Positions 1 to 11,200 of a DNA stretch of 64,000 bases are shown one piece after another. The notes below the pieces were generated by a model. It did no database searches. It saw nothing but the letters and a program-made list of their open reading frames with translations, and was not told the origin of the DNA. This stretch comes from Thermothelomyces thermophilus ATCC 42464 (taxonomy: Eukaryota; Ascomycota; Sordariomycetes; Sordariales; Chaetomiaceae), in contig NC_016474.1 of NCBI RefSeq assembly GCF_000226095.1, positions 3,162,001-3,226,000 of the forward strand. The letters are read 5' to 3'. Every line of letters starts with the position of its first letter. Position 1 is the first letter of the stretch. The translations under genes were made by a program, and so were the position numbers.

Positions 1-1901
1 GCAACCCGTTCGTCGTTCAGGAGTCTACCGGAGATCTTCTGGTACGCCCTGCTTGACACGCAGAAGACCGGAAGTTTCTTTGCCACCTCACTATAAACCC
101 GGCAGGGACGACTAGGGTCAAAGCCATCTTCGTCATGAGCTGCGTTCTCCTGGTCGATTCTGATAGCTTGTTAGCTCAAGTGGAACGCTTTGATGTGAGA
201 AGGGTTTGGCTCACTCTCTGATTCCCTCGGCAAACTGTGCCTGGATGACAGGCCGAGAGAAGTCGTTGCGGTACTTGATGCAAGCCTGTCTCGTCTCCGA
301 TTTGAGCGACTTTATCTCTGCCTTCACCGCTTTGAGATCCTTATGTTTCGGAGAAACCTGCCGTCGAAGCTCCTTTGAGTCTTCGCGCAATGCGTTGTAC
401 CGAGCTTCGACCTCCCGAAGACGTTGTCTAGCGTCCTCCCTCGAAATCTGTTCTTTCTCCGGCTTGGCGTCCGAAGAACTGGATTCCTCTTCCTAAACCG
501 AGTCCGTGTCTTCAGATTCGCTTTCCTGCAGATTCCGGATACGCTTGCGGCTCCCAAAAGCAGCTTTGCGGGAAAGGCGCTTGCGAGAGTTCGCGGGCGA
601 AAAGATGATGAGTTCATCCTCATCATCTGAGCAGTCGATGGCTGCGCGAAGCGTGTCAATCTCTGTTCGAAGTTGCTCGATCTCGTCGTTCACTTCTAAC
701 AGCCTCCCTTTCAGTGTGTCGACCGCATCCTGAAGCGTCTCGCGTTCAGGCTCAAGGATCTGGGCTCGGGCATTCAGCTTCGTAGCCTCTTCACCTTCGT
801 CAAGAGTCTTGAGAATTTCAGTGACTGATATGTCGTCAGCCTTTGAGCAAACGACCGCAATATTTGAATAGGTGCCATCGAGTTGTAATTGACGCTTGAA
901 AGAATCTCCAAGAAGGTTCCGGGCAACCTTGTCGTCAACCGCTCTGGTGATAGGTGCGACGACCCACAACCCCGAGCATTGTTCAATGTATTTGGAGGCC
1001 ACTGCAGATCGGGCGGCATTGGAGTCATGAACTCCGGGCTATACCACGTGTTAGCGTCCCCAAGCACACAGAAATATTCATGGAGACCTACGAGATCCAC
1101 CAGAACAAGGCCGGACTCAAGGATCGGTGACCGTATAAAAACCTTAACCACCTTGATTAAGGGCCAGAATTCCATGGCCCCAGCTCCCTTCTTCCTCCCA
1201 GGAGTTTTCTCCTTGGAATCGATATATGTCTTGAGAAGCTCCAGGAAACTCTTGGAGCCTGAACTAGCAATCTGCTTGACGGTGCCAAGCAGGCTTTTGA
1301 CTGTCGGCTCTTCCACGAGTTGGTCAATGTCGAAAGCGCCTCTTTTCACCTCCTCGCTCTTCAGGTACGGATACACTACTCGAATTTTATGGTAGGAAAT
1401 TGCGGCCTCGCTCTCACCGATCGTATGCTCTGAGCCGAGTGAGTCTTGATCGGCTGTCATGTCCGCGAACATTACTCGCAGTTCCTTGATCCAGTCTTCC
1501 TTCGTAACGAAATGGATCTCTGCGCGGTACTTCTGTTCCTCTTCAGGGGAAGTGTTGTAGGCAATCTCCGTGATGGCGGCTGTGCAAGCCCTCATCGAAT
1601 TGGTGGGCACGAGGCATTCCTCGTCCAGAACGGCGTTGATAACGGAGCTTTTCCCAGCCCCAGTACTTCCAACAACGCCAACAACAGCACGTTTATAAGC
1701 AGTCTGTGATCGAAGTTTTTCCGTAGTGTTGACCCATTCCGCAATCTCAGGAACAGATCTTGCATTCTCGAAAGCTTTATCGATTTTCGAGAGAACTTCG
1801 AGCCCGGCTTTTACGCCGTTTTCCAGTTTAGATGGAGACTTGTCATTTATAAGTTCATGGAGCCGACCGAACTCCATGGAACCCTCCGAGTCCGAGCCCA
1901 T
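1..1901 (-). CDS. SLIP-GC-like dynamin-type GTPase, 3' end outside window, in-frame TAG
   Basis: Large GTPase of the fungal 'nuclear GTPase SLIP-GC' type; its cellular role is not established. I read three exons: 1901-1092, 1038-215 and 159-1. The introns are 53 nt (1039-1091) and 55 nt (160-214, with a CTAAC branch site). Exon 1 carries the P-loop GSTGAGKSS. The first splice restores the G3 motif as DLPGVHDSNAARSAV, and exon 2 has the G4-like CSKADD. A K/R-rich and acidic stretch is followed by a long charged helix (REDARQRLREVEARYNALRE) and the conserved segment around GIREIDQENAAHDEDGFDP. The third exon continues with VFCVSSRAYQKISGRL. A TAG at 493-495 lies in frame at about codon 452, inside the acidic linker, yet the conserved sequence continues beyond it. 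The start at 1901 (MGSDSEG) is a choice; an in-frame ATG also exists at 2000. The family assignment is secure; whether the gene is intact is uncertain. Confidence 0.75.
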
Positions 1902-2121
1902 GGTGGCCCTATAAAGCTTGTCAGCCCATATCCTACTAAATTCAGCAACCATTACCATGGTGAATGCTAAATGTGCGGCTGCTAGGGTGAGGGAACGCAC
2001 GAAGACCGAACACCCTTGGCAAAGGAACCAAGATATTGCTGGCTGGGACGAAACTAGTTCAGAAACAACTTACCTGCAGAAAGCGATTGACTCGCGCCGT
2101 GGGCGGCACTCCTGGACCTAC

Positions 2122-2276
2122 TGGTACGGGTCTGCAGAAGTGGTGATAAGATGCGTTGATTCTTCCAAGTGCCTCCGGCACTTGGGGATGCTGTCTAAAT
2201 ACATGTCAACCCTGGCTCGTCGTCCCTGTTGGTAGGCCGGTCAGATCTGACCCACTGTCAGTCAAATCCTATAACA
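2122..2276. repeat. Left terminal direct repeat of the LTR-like element
   Basis: This 155-bp unit matches 3902-4056 over its whole length with about 10 differences. It begins TGGTACGGGTCTGCAG and ends CAAATCCTATAACA. It lies about 220 bp upstream of the GTPase start codon, so it may sit in or near that promoter. Confidence 0.8.
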
Positions 2277-3901
2277 GGTACCGGGGTTCGAAAAAGAAAA
2301 AAATGACAACCCGTCATCACTCAGTAAATACATTAGCTATTAGCCCATAGCAATAGTCCTAGCAAATATCCGTTCCGTTCGTCCTTTTATTACCAAATCT
2401 ATCTATCCATCAATCCTTTTTCCTCCCAACAGGCCCCAGGTTGTCGAGGAATGCAGATACTGCAGACGGACGCTCCTGTGGAGGGCGCGCGAGTGTTCTG
2501 GCCCTGGCCTGGGCCTCCCTGACCGTAGTGCGGCTACTGTGAACCGTACTAGTAGCCCTTTTGTGCGAGAGACTCTCTTGCGTAGGCGTATCCGGGCGCG
2601 GGCGTTTCTGACCGCTAGTCGCGGGCGGCGGGTGCGCTGCCGGCCGGGCGATCGAACTCGGGGGAGCACCGCGTCCAGTGGTGGCCGGCGGAGGTGGCCG
2701 AGTTACAGGCTCCTGGCTCCTAGGAGCCCTCTGCAGTGCGGCGATTGCTGTAGTGCGCTCGGTAAGCCGGGCGATCATCCCTTCCAGCTGCCGCATCCTC
2801 TCATCTACTCCCTTCTTCCAGTCAAGGGTGGCCGCATGGTTGTTGTTTGCGACCGTGGAAGCCTCCCGCAGTTGCTTGAGCTCTTCCTTGATCTGGTCAA
2901 GGGCCTCCGTGACACTGCTGATGGCCTCATCCTGCCTCTGGACCATGGTCTGGGCCACGCTGAGAAGGTCGGTCTCGGTGGCCAGGTGCCGGCGTTTGGC
3001 GAAGTCCTCGTCGGCCTCGTCATCCTCAGCGGCACCGTGGGCTGTGGTGACGTGAGTGGGTGCAGGGTGTAGGCCCTGATGACTAGGCGGGCCGTAGTGC
3101 AGGTAGCCGAGTTCGAATAGGTAACCGTCGACCAGGGCATTGCTATCTCCCTTGGGCGCGCAGATGCGGGCTGCCAGCAGTTCCTCAGGCTCTGGCATGC
3201 CGGTAGGCACTACACCGGTGGCGTGGTAGGCCTTGCACGCATTCTCCAGCTTTTTCTTGAGGCTGCGCATGGCCGCATTGGCCCCGTACGAGTCATTGCT
3301 GGCCTTTTGGTGGAAACGGCGGATCCAGTGGCAGGTGCGGATGAGCATTTCCTTATTGCCGCGGCACTCCCAGCGGGCGCGGGCAAGGCAGTCCTTGATG
3401 GGCCTGATCGTCGTGGCCGTGGACGGATGTAGCAGGCCGGACTTGATGACCTTGGTGCTGGTGAAGGGGTCGAACTCTGTGCCTGCGAGGGTGTTTTCTG
3501 CCTCCTCGAGGCTGTCGAAGACAACGCGCGCATCGTTAAATCTGCCCTGGGACTCGACCTCCTCTTCGTCATCAGGGTCCCTTTCAGCCCTACGGGCGAA
3601 CCTGCCAGTAGGTGCCCTGCGCTGAGCGGGCCTGGTCGGCGTGGTAGGCTGAGGCGCAGGCTCGGGCGGTTAAAGTGTCGAATCTGGCCGTAGCAAGGCC
3701 TGGGATGTCGGACCAGTTGTAGTGGTGGCCGCGGTTTCAGTGACGACCGACATGCCCTCTTCGTCACGGTGCTCGGTGCCCTGTTGCATGGCTGCAGGTA
3801 GGCCAGTGGGCGCGTGCAGGTGCGTGGTCGTGTCCTGGGTGGTGGTGTCAGTGGAGCCAGAGTCCTGGTAGTTCCACTCCAGTTGAGCCACATCCGATTC
3901 G

Positions 3902-4056
3902 TGGGACGGGTCTGCAGAAGTGGTGATAAGATGCGTTGGTTCTTCCAAGTGCCGGAGCCACTTAGGGATGCTGTCTAAATACATGTCAACCCTGGCTCGT
4001 CGTCCCTGTTGGTGGGCCAGTCAGATCTGACCCACTGTCAGTCAAATCCTGTAACA
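3902..4056. repeat. Right terminal direct repeat of the LTR-like element
   Basis: Same orientation and same length as the left copy (2122-2276). It ends CAAATCCTGTAACA. The bases just outside the two copies do not match each other, so no target-site duplication is visible. Confidence 0.8.
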
Positions 4057-5104
4057 AAATGAGATTGATGGACAACGCCTTGGGTTCCAAACACTGGAAG
4101 ATTTTTCGCGTCAGGCTGGTTCGATCGCAAGGTGAAAATCAGCAGCAGATGAAATACATCACGCAGCAGAACCGGATACGGTTCTTTCGCCGCTCGGACA
4201 GTGAAGAAAATAAAAAAGAGTGAAGAGCCCGGCGACTTTGTTGGAAGAGAGATTCAAATTTCTGGAATAGTGTGGGTCGAGAGAATTGGTGGGAAAAACA
4301 CGGTTAGCAGGTAGTTGGTTGGGAAATGTAGAGACGAAAGAAATTCGAAGAGTGGCAGATATTTGGCTTCCCAAGACCGAAGCCAGTCGCCGAAGGAGAT
4401 TTGGAACAGATGAGGAAGGAATAGGAGCAATCGCCTCCTTTTACATGAGAGCTCAAGTCACGGAGCGTAGAAAGTCCAGAGTTGTCGAATTAGATTGGTT
4501 TAGAGGTAGAAGCACATCAAAACAATTTGACGAGTTTCCAAGACGGCTCCGGGGATTGGGCTGTTGCAAGCACTTTCGCTCATCACCGAGGCAGTCCATC
4601 AAAATGTCTGAATGAACCTTGTGTTTGGGCGAGCTGTGCAGTCACTGAGCGGGCCGAGAATCGTAAACAGCAAACAATGAGCCTCCATAAAGCTAATAAT
4701 GACTCTAATTTAACAGATTTCAGTACCTGGCACTTACTACAACGCACCCTGACCGTTAGTGTTTAGTCCGGGAAGGAGCGATGTTGAATGAGAGGCGGCT
4801 CAACCGCCATGTGCCGTTGCATCGGCACGGTCCGCACTTTCTTGCTCTGAGCAAGAAGGTAGTTACTTGCCAAGACAAAGTTGACCCACAAAAATGGCTG
4901 TCTAAATTGACCGCTTTCCCCATTGAACTTCTTCCGCCAGCTGCTTCTCGAACATCTGGGGAGCTCGACCGCGTCAACAACCAACCTGCACCATCCGACA
5001 AAACTCGGCTTTGTTCCATGAACGACGTCTCGTCCTGACGTGATTTTGTGCTAGCAGACAGACCAAGGTGGTACTTTTGTCGCATTGCCCAACGTGTCGT
5101 CGCA
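4057..5104. other. Intergenic stretch, no gene seen
   Basis: Short open frames on both strands show no recognisable family, and I could not build a spliced gene from them. It separates the LTR-like element from the CFIm25 gene and presumably contains that gene's promoter. Confidence 0.6.
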
Positions 5105-5964
<860 letters not shown>

Positions 5965-6142
5965 TGGATGGGGCTTGTCGGGGGCGTTGATTTTCAGCAG
6001 GCGTCCGGCGTTGAGGTCAGGATTAAGGGAACGGAATGAATTGCACGGGGAGACTTCCGCGGCTGGGAGGCAGAGCGCGACGCATTTGCCCGTCATCTGG
6101 ATGGCCAATTTGGGAGTATACCCGAAAATTTGAGACTTGATT

Positions 6143-6827
6143 TCATGCCTTTTCGCCCTGGATGGTGGCTACTATCTTGCGTGTGTGCTTCGAGGTACGG
6201 AACTCGAGGTACCAAATGCCCTGCCACGTCCCGGTGGCCTAATCTTCGTCAGCTAATGCATTCCATCTCTCGGGCGTTCCAAACTCACCAGCCTGCCGTC
6301 CTTGATGGGGATTGTCACACTTGCTCCGATCAGGGCAGACTTGACATGTGCAGGGAGGTCATCGGGCCCTACCCGCCCGGTTAGTTATCCCGAATCCAAA
6401 ACAGACAAAAAAGGAAAAGCGAGAACGGACCTTCGGCATCGTGCCGATACAAAGCTTCGCCATTCGGCCCTGCCTCTGGAACTATCCTGTCAAGCGTGTC
6501 GCTCATGTCGGCTCTGACGTCCTATCCGCCGCAGTCCCGGTCAGCATGTCATCCGCGTCTCTCCTTTCACATTGCTTAAAGGATTCCAGAATAGCAGAAT
6601 AGAAAGGGGAAAAAAAAAGAAAGAAAGAGGGAGAGGGACAGAGAGAGAGAACGAACCTCATCCCAATTCTCATTCAAACTCAACGCGCAGCTTGTATGCT
6701 GGATGAAAAGGTGCAGCAGCCCCACCTTGTACGACCTGATCTCCGGCAGCTCCTTTAGCACCGTGTCGGTGATGAGGTAGGAGCCACGGGAGCGGGCGGG
6801 GAGGGTGAACTGCTTCTGGAACCACAT
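6143..6827 (-). CDS. YjbQ/UPF0047 family protein
   Basis: Member of the secondary thiamine-phosphate synthase/YjbQ family (UPF0047). The bacterial protein has weak thiamine-phosphate synthase activity; the fungal role is unknown. Exon 1 (6827-6657) encodes MWFQKQFTLPARSRGSYLI, HTSCALSLNENWDE. Exon 2 begins at 6521 with DVRADMSDTLDRIVPE. The next exon reads PDDLPAHVKSALIGASVTIP and ends at 6289. The last exon (6238-6143) reads ATGTWQGIWYLEFRTS and ends VATIQGEKA. Introns 6522-6656 (purine-rich) and 6239-6288 are clear. The junction between exon 2 and the PDDLPAH exon (acceptor near 6359) is not: the candidates are a GT donor around 6448 or a GC donor shortly before it. The open frame runs upstream to 7097 and would add a hydrophobic stretch (LVLFLLLLLCLFPSLFHLLW); I prefer the conserved-domain start at 6827. 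Confidence 0.82.
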
Positions 6828-8232
6828 TGTCTCCCTCGCGGCGGTCGTCGATGCTTGTGTGGTCGTCGGCGGCGGCGGCGGTTTGTGGTGGGGCGGGGAG
6901 GGGAAGAGCAGACCGAGGGGCAGCGTCCAGAGAAGATGAAAGAGACTGGGGAAGAGACAGAGCAGGAGGAGCAGGAAGAGGACCAGGGTTGTGCCTGTTG
7001 CCGTTGTCTTGCTACTCCCGGCCGTGGTGATGGGTGCGGTTGTTGTGGTCGGTTTCGGTGGTGATGATGGCGAGCGTCTCGGAGGCATGAGCCGCACTTC
7101 GGAGACGTTCCTGGAGGAGAGAGGGCTTGGGAGGGGCAGGCTGCAACGTCATAGTGTAGGGCAAATTGGGAATTTGTGGGGAAGCGAACGTATGCTTGGT
7201 ACTGAAGGGCTTCTTCCGTTGGGGTCCATTGGCCGATTACAGGCATGGAGCACTATGCACAGGCACGCCAGTATCGCGACAGTGAAAACACGTGGGCGTT
7301 CCCCCAACGATACTTCAGGTCAAAATCGTCTTGTTACGTTCCTCTCTCCCTCTCCATGATGGGTTATTGTTCGTATAGCATATCAAACAACCAATCTGAT
7401 GTGTGTAGGTACCTAGATCAATAAGGTACAGTACGTACATACCTGCATACAGTACGGCGTTTACCCGGCGCCTGTGAACTAGAAACTCTCAGCTTTAAGG
7501 CTTGCAGAACGGCGGTGGTGAATTTTACAGGTAAACAGTGGAATCTCGTCTGAGAGAGCCGCAAGGCAGCCGCTTGTTAGCGTGAGAATTTTCAGAGCGT
7601 TCTGGGTTTCTTGGCAGGGCAATGTCTGCTCTGCGGAGTATCGAACTAGAGTAGTGTACTGTACGGGCGCCGGAACACAGAGCAGACAAATCGGCTTTTA
7701 CGTTGAGCTCCGAGCTCGGGTGGGGTTACGGACCACAGGTGCTGGGACTTTGCAGTTTGGTTTGGGACCTGGCCCCGCTCAAGCTGCATCCGCATGCAGC
7801 CAAGCGGACCCCGGATTGCTGACAATTTAGAAGGCACCTTTCTTTTCCTTTCTGCACTACTAATTAATTAGTACCCGTTATTGTTTCCTCAGCCGACCAA
7901 GACCTCGTCAACTGCAACCGACGCAGGTTCCGCTGGCGGCAATTCGATCCAATGTGCTAGGTTCATTGCCAATTACTAAGTAAGCCCTCCAGCCTGTAAG
8001 ACGACTTGCCCGATAACGTTACCCGACGATTCCCGCCGATCGTTCGGTTTTGTCGGTGGACGTCACCGTGTAGCCGCCTTCTCGCCCCAACATCCGTCCG
8101 AAGCGAGACCCACCGCCGAAGGCTTCGTAACGGCGTTCAAACGCCCGGAAAAAAGCTGGCGGACTTAACCAACGAACTCCTCCCTGACATGTCCATTCTG
8201 CATACCAATCCGAGCTCGTGATATCCGTGCCA
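6828..8232. other. Divergent intergenic region between YjbQ-family and ABCC genes
   Basis: About 1.4 kb of shared upstream DNA. It contains a possible 5' extension of the YjbQ-family frame (to 7097) and a cluster of GTAC-rich words around 7410-7460, including a GGTACAGTACGTAC run. No other gene is supportable. Confidence 0.55.
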
Positions 8233-11200
8233 ATGGGGTCGGCCGACTACAGCGGCGGCCTGCCGCAGGCGCAAAAGCCCATGTTCGAGACGGGATCATT
8301 CACGGGCTACCGCCCGGTCGTGGCCGAACTCGGGAGCGGCTATCTCACTGCCGAGCGCGTTTTCAAGCAACCTTTTTGCGGGAACGCGGAGGGATGGGGC
8401 CCGCTGAGCCCGTTTCGATACGATTTTACGCCGTGTTTCATCGACGTGTGGGTGGCGGCGGTGGCGGCGTTCGGCATCTTCGTCGGAGCACTCGCCGCCT
8501 GGTGGTTGGTGAAGAGGAAGCAGCCGGCTCCCGTGTCCAAGGACTGGCATTTCTGGACCAAGCAGGTGTGTTGTTGTCTCTTGCCCTCCCCGCAGATGTG
8601 CTCTCGTGTTCCATTCTGACGCTGGTGGGAACGCAGACGCTCCTAGCGCTCATCATCGCCGACGTTCTCGTGCAGCTCGGCTTCCAGATCGCCCGCTACC
8701 GCGACATCTGGTACGGCGACTTCCGGGTCTACACCACCGCCGGGACGGTCCTCTCGCTCCTCGTCATCTTCGCCATCCAATGGCTCGAGCACTCGCGGCT
8801 TCGAAACGCCAACGGCGTCGTCCTGTTCTACTGGTTGTTTCTCTTGATCGCGCTAGCGGTCAAGCTCCGCTCGTTGATCTCGCAGCAGGTCTACGCCAAG
8901 AGCCTCCCGTACTTCGTCACATACTGTGTCGGCTACGGCCTTTCCGTGGCCGAGTTTCTCCTGGAGTGGCTGCGGCCCAAGAAGACCAGCGCTTACGAGG
9001 CGTTGGTCGACGAGGAGGAGTGCCCGGTGGAGTACGCCACCGTCTTCTCCCGCCTCACCTTCTCGTGGATGACGCCATTGATGAAGTACGGCTACTCTAC
9101 GTTCCTGACCGAGGAAGACCTCTGGGGGCTGGCCAAGAGCGACACGACAAAGTCGACCGGCGACGCCTTCGAAAAGCATTGGCAGCGCGAGCTGGAGCGT
9201 CGGAAGAACCCTTCGCTATGGCGAGCCCTCTTTGGCGCTTACGGTGGGCCCTATATGCTTGCGGCCGTGTTCAAGGTCTTCAACGATGTCTCTCAGTTTA
9301 CTCAGCCGCAGCTCCTGAGGTTCCTGATTGCCTTTATTGATTCGTACAGCAGCGGGGATCAGCCGCAGCCCGTGATCAAGGGCGCTTCCATTGCGCTGGC
9401 CATGTTTGCCGTCGCCGTTCTCCAGACGACCATGATTCACCAGTACTTCCAGCTGGCTTTCGTCACCGGCATGAGGATCAAGAGCGGCCTGACTTCCTCC
9501 ATTTACAAGAAGGCTCTGAAGCTTTCGAACGAGGGCCGCTCGTCCAAGACCACCGGAGATATTGTCAATTACATGGCGGTTGACGCCCAGCGGCTTCAGG
9601 ACCTCACGCAGTTTGCCCAGCAGATGTGGTCAGCTCCGTTCCAGATCATCATCTGCATGGTTTCGCTTTACCACCTAGTCGGATGGTCCATGCTGGCGGG
9701 CATTGGCGTCATGATCATCATGATTCCCATCAACGGCATGATCGCGCGCTTCATGAAGAATCTGCAGAAGGCCCAGATGAAGAACAAGGATGCCAGAAGC
9801 CGTCTGGTCGCCGAGATCATCAACAACATGAAGAGCATCAAGCTGTACGCTTGGGGCGCAGCTTTCATGAACAAGCTCAACTACATCAGGAACGACCAGG
9901 AGCTGAAGAACCTGCGCAGGATCGGTGCCGGTCAGGCCTTCGCCAACTTTACCTGGTCCAGCACTCCCTTCCTCGTTTCTTGCTCTACCTTTGGTGTCTT
10001 TGTGCTTACCAACGACCGCCCGCTGACGACCGACATTGTCTTCCCTGCTTTAGGTGAGAGACTTCCGCTTGTAATCAGTGCCGGTGCGCTCCCGACTAAC
10101 ACTGGCTCTAGCTTTGTTCAACCTCCTCACCTTTCCCCTGGCTGTTCTTCCCATGGTCATCACATCCGTCATCGAGGCCAGTGTTGCCGTCGGCCGTCTC
10201 ACTTCGTACCTCACCGCCGAGGAGATTCAACCAGAGGCCATTATTGTGAAGCCGCCTGTTGAGGCGATAGGAGAAGAATCTGTCCTGATTCGTGACGCTT
10301 CTTTCTCCTGGAACCGCCACGAAGACAAGGCCGTTTTGAAGGACATCAACTTCAGCGCCCACAAGGGTGAACTGTCCTGCATTGTCGGCCGCGTCGGCGC
10401 AGGCAAGAGCTCGCTGTTGCAGAGTATCCTCGGCGACCTGTGGAAGATCAGGGGCGAGGTTCAAGTTCACGGGACGGTGGCATACGTCAGCCAGTCCCCT
10501 TGGATCATGAACGCCACGGTCCGAGAGAACATCGTCTTTGGTTACCGGTACGACTCCAATTTCTACGAAAAGACGGTCAAGGCCTGCGCTCTCCTGGATG
10601 ACTTTGCCCAGCTTCCCGACGGCGACGAGACGGTCGTCGGAGAGCGCGGAATCTCCCTGAGTGGTGGCCAGAAGGCTCGCGTTGCTCTAGCGAGAGCGGT
10701 CTATGCGAGAGCTGACATCTACCTCTTGGATGACTGCCTTTCTGCTGTCGACTCCCACGTTGGGCGCCACATCATCGACAACGTCCTCGGACCGAAAGGT
10801 CTGCTCAGCTCCAAGACGAGAATTCTGGCCACAAACTCGATTCCCGTGCTTGTTGAGTCGGACTACATCTGCATGCTCACGGATGGTGAAATTGCTGAGA
10901 GGGGCACCTATCGACAGCTCTTGGCTATGAAGGGCGCCGTCTTCGATCTGATCAAGACCTCTCGCCAAAGCGACTCGGGCCCAAGTTCCGGAGTTGGATC
11001 TCCGGACGGCAGCGGCAGTGAAACGTCCACCGTCATTGAAGCAGCAAGCAATAGTCAAGAGAAGGAGGAACTGGAGGAAGCTCAAGAGGGCTTGGGAGCA
11101 CTGCAGACCATCAAGCCGGGCCCTGGTAGCTCATCATACCAGGGACAAAAGCCCCGGACTGGAAGCTTGGGTACTTTGCGCCGGCCGAGTACTGCTAGCT

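Larger units (their letters stand above)
2122..4056 (-). mobile_element. Small LTR-like non-autonomous element
   Basis: About 1.9 kb bounded by two direct repeats of 155 bp, each opening with TG and closing with CA. The internal region codes on the minus strand for a protein with a heptad-like coiled-coil segment (around TDLLSVAQTMVQRQDEAI) followed by a Pro/Arg-rich tail. I see no reverse transcriptase, protease, RNase H or integrase motif, so it would be a non-autonomous TRIM/LARD-like copy or a relic. No target-site duplication and no clear primer-binding site were found, so the family and even the LTR class are uncertain. The element looks broken (about one break in the internal frame). 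The repeats differ at about 10 of 155 positions, so it is not a fresh insertion. Confidence 0.5.
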
